A stretch of 64,000 nt of DNA from contig CACCNI010000003.1 in NCBI GenBank assembly GCA_902547215.1, forward strand, positions 1 to 64,000, read 5' to 3'. The stretch comes from an uncultured Pelagibacteraceae bacterium. Lineage in GTDB: Bacteria; Pseudomonadota; Alphaproteobacteria; Pelagibacterales; Pelagibacteraceae. The position numbers and the translations under genes are program-made. Each line of letters begins with the position of its first letter. Position 1 is the stretch's first letter. Under the pieces are notes generated by a model. It was not told where the DNA came from, did no database searches, and saw nothing but the letters and a program-made list of their open reading frames with translations. This document shows, piece after piece, positions 1-9,935 of the stretch.

Positions 1-374
1 TTGAAAAAATTCATTTTTTCTTTAAAAAAGAAATAAGAAATTAAAATTATAAAAATAGGTGAAGAAGTATAAATAATTCCCATGTTTATTATTGTAGTTG
101 TCTGACCAGCCATAAATGGAAAAGCTCCACAAACTCCGCATCCCATTAATCCTAAAAAGAAAAGTTCTTTATATTCTTTAAATAAAATTTTTTTTTTGTA
201 TAAAATTCTGTAATTGAACAGCATCAATAAAAGAAATACTGATAACCATCTCCAAAAAGCTAGGGATATAGGAGGAACAAATTCTACACCCCCTCTTGCA
301 ACTACAAGATTGCTCGCCATAAAAATAGGTTGGATAAAAAGAAGTGTGTAAGGTAAAAAATCCTTTTTTTTCAC
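1..374 (-). CDS. EamA/DMT-family membrane transporter, N-terminal part (runs off the window edge)
   Basis: Own reverse-strand translation from GTG at 374: MKKKDFLPYTLLFIQPIFMASNLVVARGGVEFVPPISLAFWRWLSVFLLLMLFNYRILYKKK..., typical of the EamA N-terminus. Confidence 0.75.
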   Translation of the reverse strand, partial: MKKKDFLPYTLLFIQPIFMASNLVVARGGVEFVPPISLAFWRWLSVFLLLMLFNYRILYKKKILFKEYKELFFLGLMGCGVCGAFPFMAGQTTTIINMGIIYTSSPIFIILISYFFFKEKMNFF

Positions 375-378
375 TTAG

Positions 379-558
379 TTACTTGGACTTGTCAAAAAAA
401 GCTTCGTAAATCATCATGGCAATTGCACAGCCCATTAATATATAAACAGGCAATACATCAAGAAAACCGATCATCATTGATCTTGTTAATGTAGTAGCTA
501 GTCCTATTAAAAAGAAGATCGCAAAAGACAACCCAACTAGTGTAGTAATTTTATTCAT
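379..558 (-). CDS. Small two-helix membrane protein (59 aa), unknown function
   Basis: Own translation MNKITTLVGLSFAIFFLIGLATTLTRSMMIGFLDVLPVYILMGCAIAMMIYEAFFDKSK; start overlaps the amidase stop; not in ORF track. Confidence 0.6.
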   Translation of the reverse strand: MNKITTLVGLSFAIFFLIGLATTLTRSMMIGFLDVLPVYILMGCAIAMMIYEAFFDKSK

Positions 559-1888
559 TAAATTTTTTACTTTCTTTTTCTAGCCAATTTGCAACACCTA
601 AAAATCTTTGATCATCGTATTTGTCACCAATTAACTGAAGTCCTAATGGTAAGTTATTTTCCCCCTGAAGTAAAGGAAGAGAAATTGCAGGTGTATGCAT
701 ATAGGACCAAACTCTATTGAAATCAGCACTTCCAGTGCTTTTCAAACCCTTGTCAGCTACACCTGTACTACAAGGACTTAATACTCCATGATAATCCTCA
801 AAAACTTCTTTGTATGATTCATAACTTCTACTCATAAAATCAACTGCATCCAGGTATTCTTTTGCAGAATGTTTCATTCCTCGAGAAATTGCTGTTTGCA
901 TTTCTTTTGAAAGTTTATTTTTAGATTTCTTATAATAAACTTGAAAATTATTTGCTAAATCAGTTTCGTGAACAATCCGATGATATTTATCAATATCTTT
1001 AAAATAAGAGGGTGTATCAAATACCTCAATATTTTTTTTAAAAGATTTTATAAAAAATTCAAAAGACTCTCTTGATTTTTTATCAATTTTTTTCCAACTT
1101 TCAGTTTTATAAAAAATAAATTTTGGATCAAACATTGGTCCTTTCTTACATTCCTCTAACATAAATTCAGATGAATAATGAATGGTCGCTTTATCATATG
1201 AGTCTTTTTTTATTAAAACTTTAGCTAATAACGCAACATCTTCTACAGTTTTTCCAAATACTCCAATATGGTCTAAATGATAGGATGTTCTTAAAACTCC
1301 ATTTCGTGAAATTAAACCATAGCTTGGTTTATAACCAACTACCCCACAGTAAGATGCAGGTCTTATTACTGATCCTCCTGTCTGAGATCCAATTGATAGT
1401 GGTGCCATGTGAGATGCTATAACAGCAGCAGAACCACTTGAGGATCCACCTGGTGTTCTAGAATAATCATGAGGGTTTCTGGTTTCTGGGGGAGCAAGAA
1501 ATGCAAGTTCCGATGTATTTGTTTTACCCATTATAAGGGCTCCAGCAGATTTTAATAAGTCTACTATTTCAGCATTTTGAGACTCAGTTTTACCTTTTCT
1601 TAAAACAGTTCCACATTCAGTTGGCATATCGTAGGTTCCAATTATATCTTTAAGTGCTACTGGAATACCATGAAGAGGACCAACTGACTTTCCAGATCGT
1701 CTATGTTCATCCGCCTCTTCAGCTTTTTCTAAAAGAAGTTTTTTGTCAAAATGTGCCCATGCCTTAACATCTTTTTCGAATTTATTTATTTGCTCAATAT
1801 ATGATTTACACAAATCAACTGAGTTTAAATCTGAATTTCTAATTTTTTCCGCAATTTCGGAAACTGATAATGAAAAGATATTGGACAT
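551..1888 (-). CDS. Amidase (amidase signature family, GatA/AtzF-like)
   Basis: GGSSSGSAAVIASHMAPLSIGSQTGGSVIRPASYCGVVGYKPS signature. Confidence 0.9.
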   Translation of the reverse strand: MSNIFSLSVSEIAEKIRNSDLNSVDLCKSYIEQINKFEKDVKAWAHFDKKLLLEKAEEADEHRRSGKSVGPLHGIPVALKDIIGTYDMPTECGTVLRKGKTESQNAEIVDLLKSAGALIMGKTNTSELAFLAPPETRNPHDYSRTPGGSSSGSAAVIASHMAPLSIGSQTGGSVIRPASYCGVVGYKPSYGLISRNGVLRTSYHLDHIGVFGKTVEDVALLAKVLIKKDSYDKATIHYSSEFMLEECKKGPMFDPKFIFYKTESWKKIDKKSRESFEFFIKSFKKNIEVFDTPSYFKDIDKYHRIVHETDLANNFQVYYKKSKNKLSKEMQTAISRGMKHSAKEYLDAVDFMSRSYESYKEVFEDYHGVLSPCSTGVADKGLKSTGSADFNRVWSYMHTPAISLPLLQGENNLPLGLQLIGDKYDDQRFLGVANWLEKESKKFNE

Positions 1889-1893
1889 TAAAT

Positions 1894-3255
1894 TTACTCT
1901 GCAAATAACACATCAGGTAACCATAAAGCTATACCAGGAAATATGTACATCAAAACCATTGCAAGAATTACTATCGCTAAGAAAGGCATTATACCTGTAA
2001 ATATTTGCATTAGCTCTACATTTCTACTCTGAACACCTTTTAAGTAGTAAGCAGACATTGCCATGGGTGGTGTTAAAAAAGAAGTTTGTAAATTCAAAGC
2101 AATTAACATTGCAAAGAAATAAGGGTTTACTCCAAAAAACTCAACAAGGGGTAAGAATATTGGAACAAATATAATTAAAATTTCTGTCCACTCAAGTGGC
2201 CATCCTAACAAAAAGATTATTATTTGTGTAATTACTAAAAATTGCCATGGTTGAATATCCATTGACTTAAAGAAAGTTTCAAAAACTTCATGTCCTCCAA
2301 GATATGAAAATACGGAAGCAAAGGTCCATGAACCTACAAACAACCACATTATCATTGCACTTGTTTTTGCAGTAAGAAAAACCGACTCTTTAAAGTTTTT
2401 CCATTTTAAAGATTTATAAAAATATGAAAGCACTAAAGCTCCAAAAGCGCCAACTGCTGCAGCCTCGGCTGGAGTGGCAAGTCCTGCCAAAATTGTACCG
2501 AGTACTAAAATTATCAAAGAAAATAATGGAACAAAAGATACTAAAACCTCTTTTAAAATTTCCGCTCTAGGAGGTATTTCCTCAGCGGCAGGTCTAGGTG
2601 CTAAAGATGGATTGAAATATGCTCTTATGATTACATAAAGAATGTACAATCCAGCTAACATTAAGCCTGGAAATATTGCAGCTGCAAAAAGTCTTAAAGG
2701 CGACAGCTGAGCTATAACAGCGTAAACAATCAACATAATGCTTGGTGGAATTAGTATTCCTAAACAACCTCCAGAACAAATCACACCTGATGCAAATTTT
2801 TTATCATACCCAGCTCTTATCATTGCTGGCCAAGCTAGAAGTCCCATTAAAGTAACAACAGCACCAATAATACCTGTTGCTGTCGAAAATAAAGCACAAG
2901 TTACAAGTGCTGCAACAGCCATTGATGCTGGCAGTCGATGAGATGCTAATCTTATCGCAAAAAATAATTTTGCTACAATTCCTGCTCTTTCAACGAGATA
3001 ACCCATAAAAAGAAACAAGGGGACTGCAGTTAAAACGGTGTTATCCATTATTGTATAAGTATTTTGAACTAATAAAGAAAATATCCGATTATCGAGTAAA
3101 TGATCCATTCTACTTGGATCAAAGTAAGCATAATAACCGAATCCAACTCCCATCGCTAATAAAGTGAATGCAATTGGAAAACCTAGTAAGACAGTAAATA
3201 GAAATAAGCTCATCATTAAAATTGCTATCTCAGGATTTGTAAGTTCAAATAACAT
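1894..3255 (-). CDS. TRAP transporter large permease (DctM family)
   Basis: 453 aa, multi-TM, DctM-like motifs (PLFLFMGYLVERAGI, GGCLGILIPPSIMLIVYA). Confidence 0.92.
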   Translation of the reverse strand: MLFELTNPEIAILMMSLFLFTVLLGFPIAFTLLAMGVGFGYYAYFDPSRMDHLLDNRIFSLLVQNTYTIMDNTVLTAVPLFLFMGYLVERAGIVAKLFFAIRLASHRLPASMAVAALVTCALFSTATGIIGAVVTLMGLLAWPAMIRAGYDKKFASGVICSGGCLGILIPPSIMLIVYAVIAQLSPLRLFAAAIFPGLMLAGLYILYVIIRAYFNPSLAPRPAAEEIPPRAEILKEVLVSFVPLFSLIILVLGTILAGLATPAEAAAVGAFGALVLSYFYKSLKWKNFKESVFLTAKTSAMIMWLFVGSWTFASVFSYLGGHEVFETFFKSMDIQPWQFLVITQIIIFLLGWPLEWTEILIIFVPIFLPLVEFFGVNPYFFAMLIALNLQTSFLTPPMAMSAYYLKGVQSRNVELMQIFTGIMPFLAIVILAMVLMYIFPGIALWLPDVLFAE

Positions 3256-3832
3256 CTGCTTGATTGTCCTTTTGTGAAGTCCTCATTAATACTTTTTCTG
3301 TTTCTTCAGCGTCTGCTGATAATCTTTCTGGCCAGTGACCTGTTTTAATACATATAATTGCTCTAAAAACTTCGCTAATACCCTGAATTGCTAATAACAA
3401 TCCAGACAACGGTATTATAGATTTTGCCATATAAATTTGTATTTGTGCTGGACTATTCCAGCTAGTTTCTTTTATTTTCCAAGCCAACGCTGCATATTCG
3501 TATCCATAAAATACTAAAGCTAAAATACCTGGAAAGAAAAAAATAAAATATAAAACTAAATCAATCCAACCTTGAACTCTTGTTGGAAATAATCTGTAAA
3601 TAACATCTCCTCTAACGTGCGCCTCAGTTGATAAACAATAAGCGCCTGCCATCATGAAAATTGCTCCGTACATTTGCAAACTAAAATCAAAATTCCACAA
3701 AGTTGGGCTGTTAAAAGCATAGGCCATTATTACTTCATAACACGTTCCACCCATTAAAATTACTATGCACCATGAAAAAGCCTTTCCCATTGATGCACTT
3801 AAAGTGTCTGCAAATTTTATGAAAGATTTCAT
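3245..3832 (-). CDS. TRAP transporter small permease (DctQ family)
   Basis: 195 aa, four TM segments, overlaps dctM by 11 nt. Confidence 0.88.
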   Translation of the reverse strand: MKSFIKFADTLSASMGKAFSWCIVILMGGTCYEVIMAYAFNSPTLWNFDFSLQMYGAIFMMAGAYCLSTEAHVRGDVIYRLFPTRVQGWIDLVLYFIFFFPGILALVFYGYEYAALAWKIKETSWNSPAQIQIYMAKSIIPLSGLLLAIQGISEVFRAIICIKTGHWPERLSADAEETEKVLMRTSQKDNQADVI

Positions 3833-3876
3833 AGTACTACTTTATGTTAAATTCTACCTATTAATCAAACAAAAAA

Positions 3877-3898
3877 AAGGGGGCCAAAGGGCCCCCTT
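3877..3898 (-). terminator. Rho-independent terminator between dctP-like and dctQ-like genes
   Basis: Perfect 9-bp stem AAGGGGGCC/GGCCCCCTT with AAAG loop, followed on the minus strand by an 8-T run (A run at 3871-3878). Confidence 0.85.
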
Positions 3899-3918
3899 AA
3901 TTTAATTAAGATAAATCT

Positions 3919-5073
3919 TTAGATTTTAACTTTTCCTAAAGGTCCGAACTCATTTTCATAAGCTAATCTGTAATTAGGCTGATTCATCAGTAAGTACTTC
4001 ATTACTCTCTTAGCGTATGCCTTTTGAGAATCGACGATTTTCTTAAAGAAAGCATCTTTCTTATTGAAATCACCGATAACTTTATCCCAACCTTTTAATT
4101 GTTGAGCTAAAATTTCATCAGACGTTTGGTAAACGTTTACTTTATGTTGATTCATTAGTTTAGATAAATCTGCTGAATATCTTACTAATGCTTTAAAGTA
4201 GTTATCTGTGTTTGCAGCATAAGCAGCATTTTTCAATATTGCTTGGTTTGCTGGTGACAGACCATTAAACGTTTTATTGTTAATTGGTATTTCAAACATC
4301 TCTTGTGATTGGTGGAAGCTTCCTAAGTGATAATGCTTAGAAACATCTTGCATACCAAATTGAGAGTCTGAAGTTGGGTTGTTAAACTCAGCTGCTTCAA
4401 TCAAACCAGTCTTCATGGCTGGCTGGATTTCACCACCTGGTAACTGTCTTACGACCATTCCCATTGCAGTAAGAACGTTAGTAGCAAGACCAACTGTTCT
4501 GTACTTCATACCTTTAACATCAGATACTTTTGTTACGTTCTTTTTAAACCAACCGAAAGGTTGAGCTGGCATAGGCATATGGAAAACACCTGTGTAGTCG
4601 AAACCTACTTTTCTCAGAGTTTCTTCATACAGTTTTCTTCCTCCACCGTACTCCATCCATCCCATAACTTCTTGAGATGACATTCCGTATGATGGTCCAG
4701 TTCCAAATAAAGATGCGGCTGGATTTTTACCATACCAATAAGCAGTTACCCAGTGTCCCATATCAACAGCACCTGAGCTTACAGCTTGACCGATCTCACT
4801 AGTTTTTACAACTGCTCCAACTGGTTGAAGATCGATTTTTAAAGAACCGCCAGACATGTCGCTAACCATTTTGCAATAGTCTCCTGCCATTTCAAAAAAG
4901 ATGTTAGCACCACTTGGCCAAGCAGCTTGCATTTTTAGAGTTTGTGGAGCTCCGAATGCAATGTTTGGCATTGCTACTGCTGCTGTTGCTGCTGCACCAG
5001 TTGCTGCCGCTGCCTTAAAGAACTTACGTCTTGAAGGAATTTTTCCCTTCAACGATTTTTTTTCTTTAATCAT
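3919..5073 (-). CDS. TRAP transporter substrate-binding protein, TakP-like, with twin-arginine signal
   Basis: Tat-like signal SRRKFFKAAAATGAAATAAVA; LKMQAAWPSGANIFFEMAGDYCKMVSDMSGG resembles the 2-oxoacid-binding TakP group. Confidence 0.88.
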   Translation of the reverse strand: MIKEKKSLKGKIPSRRKFFKAAAATGAAATAAVAMPNIAFGAPQTLKMQAAWPSGANIFFEMAGDYCKMVSDMSGGSLKIDLQPVGAVVKTSEIGQAVSSGAVDMGHWVTAYWYGKNPAASLFGTGPSYGMSSQEVMGWMEYGGGRKLYEETLRKVGFDYTGVFHMPMPAQPFGWFKKNVTKVSDVKGMKYRTVGLATNVLTAMGMVVRQLPGGEIQPAMKTGLIEAAEFNNPTSDSQFGMQDVSKHYHLGSFHQSQEMFEIPINNKTFNGLSPANQAILKNAAYAANTDNYFKALVRYSADLSKLMNQHKVNVYQTSDEILAQQLKGWDKVIGDFNKKDAFFKKIVDSQKAYAKRVMKYLLMNQPNYRLAYENEFGPLGKVKI

Positions 5074-5193
5074 TATTTTCTCCTCTTATTAAGTTAATTA
5101 ACTTGCAACTATTTAAGCACAATAATTAAAAAGAGTCCTACTGTTAATTCGCGCGTAGGTAATTTATTTACAACTATGAGTGGTATTATTTTA

Positions 5194-6147
5194 TTAATTT
5201 ACTTTATTTTTGCAAGAACCTGTTTGGAAAAATTCGCTGATATTATCAATAGCTAAATTTGCCATTGCGGTTCTAGTTTCTTTTGTAGCACTTCCCAAAT
5301 GAGGAAGGATAAAAGCACTTTTGTGTTTTAAATAACCAGGGTTTAGATTTGGCTCATTTTTATAAACATCTAAACCAACTGCATAAACTTTTCTTCTATT
5401 TAATGCATCAATTAAAGCTTCATCATCTACAATATCTCCCCTTGCAACATTGGTGACAACTGCGCCTTTTGGTAGAAGCTCTAAACTATCCTTATTGATT
5501 AAATTAATTGTTTCTTTTGAAGCAGGACAACAAACTGAGAGGACATCTGAAACAGACAACAAACCCTCTAATTTTTCATGATAGATGGCCCCTTGCTCTT
5601 TTTCGGAATTTAATTTTGATCTGTTATGATAATGAATAATCATTCCTAAAGATTTTGCAATTTTAGCAATTTTTTGACCAATTCTTCCCATTCCTAAAAT
5701 ACCTAATCTTGATCCTGTAAGCTGTTTTCCAATCAAATAGTCTGCTGACCACTTCCAGTCTCCAGCTCTTGCTCCATCTATTCCCTCTGAAGCTCTTCTG
5801 CATGCCCCAAGAATCAAAAGAATACCTATTTCTGCTGTAGCATCTGTTAAAACTTCTGGAGTATTTGTGACGATAATATTTCTTTTTTTTGCAGCCTCAA
5901 GATCAATATTACCAAATCCAACTGCAAAGTTGGAAAGAATTTTCACACTATCTGGTAACAAATTTATAGTTTCTTTGTCTAATTTATCAGTCAATGCAGA
6001 AAGAATACCATCACAACCTTGGCTCATTTCTATTAATTTTTTTTGAGAATATAATTCATCATTTGAATTTAGTTTCACATCATAAAGCTTTTTTAATTTT
6101 TCCTCATTCGAGTCAAGTAATTTTCTAGTAACTAGTATTTTTTTCAT
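5194..6147 (-). CDS. D-isomer 2-hydroxyacid dehydrogenase (glyoxylate/hydroxypyruvate reductase-like)
   Basis: LGILGMGRIGQKIAKIAKSLGM Rossmann motif; VTNVARGDIVDDEALIDAL; LPHLGSAT. Confidence 0.9.
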   Translation of the reverse strand: MKKILVTRKLLDSNEEKLKKLYDVKLNSNDELYSQKKLIEMSQGCDGILSALTDKLDKETINLLPDSVKILSNFAVGFGNIDLEAAKKRNIIVTNTPEVLTDATAEIGILLILGACRRASEGIDGARAGDWKWSADYLIGKQLTGSRLGILGMGRIGQKIAKIAKSLGMIIHYHNRSKLNSEKEQGAIYHEKLEGLLSVSDVLSVCCPASKETINLINKDSLELLPKGAVVTNVARGDIVDDEALIDALNRRKVYAVGLDVYKNEPNLNPGYLKHKSAFILPHLGSATKETRTAMANLAIDNISEFFQTGSCKNKVN

Positions 6148-6154
6148 GGTTTAA

Positions 6155-7528
6155 CTAATTTAAATCAAAAATTTTACCGGGATTCATTATGTTGTTTGGA
6201 TCCATAGTTCTTTTAATTAATTTCATTGTTGGAAGATTATCGGCGTGTTCTTTTTTTAGGTACTCCTTTTTATGTAACCCAACACCATGTTCGCCAGTAA
6301 TTGTTCCCTCAAGTTCTAATGTTTTCTCAATTAAAATGTCACTAAACTTTCTTATCTTTTCGTAAGTTTCTTTTTTTTCAGGATTGTAAGGGAGTAAAAC
6401 ATGAAAATTTCCATCTCCTAAGTGACCTACCATTGGAGCCCTTAATCCAAATTTTTTAACCTCTTCTTCCGCAAATTTTACACATTCAGTTATTTTTGAG
6501 ATTGGTAGACACACATCTGTTGAATAAACCCTGCCATTATCTATTAAAGCTTTAACTGAATAATATACATCCCATCTCGCTTTCCATAATTTATTTCTCT
6601 CTTCTAAACTTTTTGCCCACTTGAATGAACTTCCATTGTTATTTTTTGATAATTCCTCCACAGTTTTAATTGACTCTTTGTTTGAAATTTCTGAACCATG
6701 AAATTCAAAGAATAGTGTTGGAAGAGCTTTAACATCCTCTAATTTTGAATAATTAATACTTATTTCCATTTGATCTTTATTTAGCATCTCAATTCGTGCT
6801 ATTTGGATACCATATTGAATAACTTCTTGCGCAGTTTTCACTGCGTCTTCTAAAGATGGAAAATGACAAACAGCACTCATAATGCTTTCTGGAATGGGAG
6901 ACAATCTTAATTGAATTTCAGTTATAATTCCTAAGGTTCCCTCTGATCCCACAAATAAATTTGTTAAGTTGTATCCAGCGGAAGTTTTTTTTGTTCGTCC
7001 TCCTGTATTCATTATTTCGCCATTAGGAAGAACAACTGTTAAGCCAGTTATAACAGTTTTCATTGTACCGTATTTTACTGCCATTGTTCCAGAAGCAGAA
7101 GTTGAAGCCATACCTCCTATTGCAGCGTTTGCACCAGGGTCAATTGGAAAAAAAACCCCGTCCTCTCTCAAATAATCATTTAGTTGTTCTCTTGTCACGC
7201 ATGCTTGAACCCTGCAGTCAAAATCTTGGGTGTTAACACTTAAAATCTTATTCATTTTTTCTAAAGAAATTGTTATTCCTTTATCATTACCAACTACATT
7301 TCCCTCAAGGGATGTGCCAGTACCAAAAGGAACGACTGGTACTTTGTGTTCGTTGCAAAGCTTTAGTATTTTAGACACCTCTTCATTTGTTTCTGGGAAA
7401 ACAACTGCTTTCGATAAGATTGGATCGTAAGTATCTTCTCCTCTAGAATAATTTAAACGTGTAGACTCTGATTGAGAAAATCTGCCATTCAAAATTTTTT
7501 TTAATTCTTGTTGAAGAATGGTGTTCAT
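6155..7528 (-). CDS. FAD-binding oxidase, GlcD/D-lactate dehydrogenase family
   Basis: VPVVPFGTGTSLEGN, GTMKTVITGLTVVLPNGEIMNTGG, GEHGVGLHKKEYL, MDPNNIMNPGKIF. Confidence 0.9.
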   Translation of the reverse strand: MNTILQQELKKILNGRFSQSESTRLNYSRGEDTYDPILSKAVVFPETNEEVSKILKLCNEHKVPVVPFGTGTSLEGNVVGNDKGITISLEKMNKILSVNTQDFDCRVQACVTREQLNDYLREDGVFFPIDPGANAAIGGMASTSASGTMAVKYGTMKTVITGLTVVLPNGEIMNTGGRTKKTSAGYNLTNLFVGSEGTLGIITEIQLRLSPIPESIMSAVCHFPSLEDAVKTAQEVIQYGIQIARIEMLNKDQMEISINYSKLEDVKALPTLFFEFHGSEISNKESIKTVEELSKNNNGSSFKWAKSLEERNKLWKARWDVYYSVKALIDNGRVYSTDVCLPISKITECVKFAEEEVKKFGLRAPMVGHLGDGNFHVLLPYNPEKKETYEKIRKFSDILIEKTLELEGTITGEHGVGLHKKEYLKKEHADNLPTMKLIKRTMDPNNIMNPGKIFDLN

Positions 7529-7571
7529 AAGATTTGATATTATCTAATATTTTTTGGAAATACTATTAAAA

Positions 7572-8735
7572 CTATTTCAGCATTTTTTTTATATTTTCTA
7601 ATGCTTGAGAAATATTATCTCTTGATGCAGCAAAACTGAATCTAACATAATTTTGGCAAGTTTCGCCAAAAGCTGATCCTGGAACTATTGCTACTCCAGC
7701 TTCATGCATAGCCTTCCTCGCAAATTCAGCACCGTTCATGCCAGTTCCAATTACTTTAGGAAATGCATAAAATGCTCCACCTGGTAAGCTACATTCGACA
7801 CCTGGTAAATCATTTAAACCTTTATAAATTAAATCTCTCCTTTGAGTAAATTTTTCCATCATCGCATTGATTGAATCATCTGGTCCATCTAATGCGGCAA
7901 TACCAGCAAACTGAGCCGCAGCATTAACGCATGAAACGCTATTGATTAATAATTTATTAACGTGATCGATTAAGTGTTGAGGCCAAAAACTCCAACCAAG
8001 CCTCCAACCTGTCATTGAATAAGCTTTACTCCACCCCTCTAAAACTATTAATCTCTCTCTTAATTCTGGATAATGGAAAAACGATGGCATTTCTTTATTA
8101 TCAAAAATTTGTCTGCTATAAATTTCATCACTTAATATTGTTACATGTGGATATTTTTTTAAACCATCAGCTAGGAAATCAATATCTTTTTTTTCAACAA
8201 AGCTTCCTGTTGGATTGTTTGGATTAATTAAGACTAACAATCTAGTCTTGTCAGTAATTAAAGATAATATTTTATCTGGGTTGAATTTTAAGTCTTTATC
8301 CTCTGTTAAATCATAAGGTACAGATGTTGAGCCAGTATAGTTTATCATAGACTCATATATTGGAAACGCGGGTGTAGGATGTATTATTTCTGCTCCCGGT
8401 TCACCAAAACATTGGATAGCATAGCTCATAGTAGGTTTTCCACCTGGCATGATGAGAATTCTGTTAAAATCAATATCAACATTGTAACGTCTTTTTATCC
8501 ATCTTGTGACTGCCTGACGGCATTCAGGAATACCATTTGACATTACGTATCCATGATGTCCATCATCAAGTGCTTTCTTGGCTGCTTCAACAACATGTTT
8601 TGGAGTTTTAAAATCTGGTTGGCCTAATCCTAAATGGATCATAGGTTTACCTTGAGCCTCCAATTTTTTTGCCTCTGCAAGGACGGTAAATGCAGACTCG
8701 GTTCCTAACCTATCTAAGCTTCTAGCTAGTTTCAT
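7572..8735 (-). CDS. Class I/II pyridoxal phosphate aminotransferase
   Basis: NPNNPTGS and LEGWSKAYSMTGWRLGW (PLP lysine) motifs. Confidence 0.92.
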   Translation of the reverse strand: MKLARSLDRLGTESAFTVLAEAKKLEAQGKPMIHLGLGQPDFKTPKHVVEAAKKALDDGHHGYVMSNGIPECRQAVTRWIKRRYNVDIDFNRILIMPGGKPTMSYAIQCFGEPGAEIIHPTPAFPIYESMINYTGSTSVPYDLTEDKDLKFNPDKILSLITDKTRLLVLINPNNPTGSFVEKKDIDFLADGLKKYPHVTILSDEIYSRQIFDNKEMPSFFHYPELRERLIVLEGWSKAYSMTGWRLGWSFWPQHLIDHVNKLLINSVSCVNAAAQFAGIAALDGPDDSINAMMEKFTQRRDLIYKGLNDLPGVECSLPGGAFYAFPKVIGTGMNGAEFARKAMHEAGVAIVPGSAFGETCQNYVRFSFAASRDNISQALENIKKMLK

Positions 8736-8774
8736 AAAATTATTGTATAAATTTATTTAAAACTATTCAACTCT

Positions 8775-9926
8775 TTATCTTCTAAATCTTAAATTGTTTC
8801 TGTTGAGATCTGAAATTTTAGTACATCCCATTAATTTCATATTTCTTTGTAATTCCGCTTTGTATTGTCCTAAAGCCCTTTCAACACCTGCTTGACCTGC
8901 TGCAGCTAAAGCGTAAAGATATAATCTTCCTCCTGCACAGGCCTTAGCACCAAGAGATAAAGCTTTTAACATATGTGTTCCTCTTTGAAATCCACCCTCA
9001 CATATAACATCTAATTTATCTCCAACTGCATCTACAATTTCTGCAAGTTGATCGAAAGGAGATCTTGAGCCATCAAGTTGTCTTCCTCCATGGTTTGAAA
9101 CCATTATTCCAGTACATCCAATATCAACAGCCTTTTTTGCATCCTCAACGCTCATAATTCCTTTTAATGCAAAGTGACCTCCCCATTGAGAACAAAGTTT
9201 TTCTGCATCTTTCCAATTCATAGATTGATCTAACATAGTAGAAAAATAATTTCCGATTGAAGAATTCGTACTCGTACCTTCCTTAACGAAATCTTGAAGA
9301 TGAGGTAGTTCAAACTTACCTTTTGTTAAGTAGTTAATTCCCCACATTGGTTTAGTGGCAAAACTAAATAAACTTGATAAGGTTAATTTAGGTGGGGAAG
9401 TAAAACCAGTTCTTAAATCCCTTTCACGGTTTCCTCCAGTAATAGTATCAACTGTCAAAGCCATAACATCAAACTTTGCAGCTTTTGCTCTTTCTAAACA
9501 TGAGGTATTTAATCCTCTATCTTTATGAAAATAAAATTGAAACATCTTAGGAGTGTCAATCATTGAAGAGATTTCCTCTACACTCACCGTAGCTAAAGCA
9601 GAAACTCCAAACATCGTATTAAATTTTTGTGCCGCCTTTCCAACCGCTCTTTCCCCATCGTAGTGAAAAAGTCTTTGAAGTGCTGTAGGTGAACAATAAA
9701 AAGGTAGATCAAGTTTTTTTCCAAATATAGTTGTTGATAGATCGACGTTCTCAACCCCTCTTAAAACATTAGGAACTAAATCAACATCATCAAACGCACT
9801 CGTATTTCTTGCGTAAGTAATTTCGTCATCTGCAGCTCCATCTATATAATGAAAAATCGGTGAAGGAAGTTTTTTCTTAGCAAGTTTTCTAAAATCACGA
9901 AAATTATGACAATTTGAAAGTTTCAT
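8775..9926 (-). CDS. FMN-dependent alpha-hydroxy-acid oxidase/dehydrogenase (LldD/glycolate oxidase family)
   Basis: VSNHGGRQLDGSRSPFDQL and GAKACAGGRLYLYALAAAGQAGVERAL motifs. Confidence 0.92.
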   Translation of the reverse strand: MKLSNCHNFRDFRKLAKKKLPSPIFHYIDGAADDEITYARNTSAFDDVDLVPNVLRGVENVDLSTTIFGKKLDLPFYCSPTALQRLFHYDGERAVGKAAQKFNTMFGVSALATVSVEEISSMIDTPKMFQFYFHKDRGLNTSCLERAKAAKFDVMALTVDTITGGNRERDLRTGFTSPPKLTLSSLFSFATKPMWGINYLTKGKFELPHLQDFVKEGTSTNSSIGNYFSTMLDQSMNWKDAEKLCSQWGGHFALKGIMSVEDAKKAVDIGCTGIMVSNHGGRQLDGSRSPFDQLAEIVDAVGDKLDVICEGGFQRGTHMLKALSLGAKACAGGRLYLYALAAAGQAGVERALGQYKAELQRNMKLMGCTKISDLNRNNLRFRR

Positions 9927-9935
9927 AAGATTATA

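Noticed and set aside
1743-2000. Plus-strand ORF (85 aa) across the amidase/dctM junction
   Set aside because: Antisense to two strongly supported CDSs, no family resemblance; same logic rejects 2594-2779, 2738-2941, 4379-4564, 4901-5092, 6969-7175, 7230-7430 and 8015-8227.
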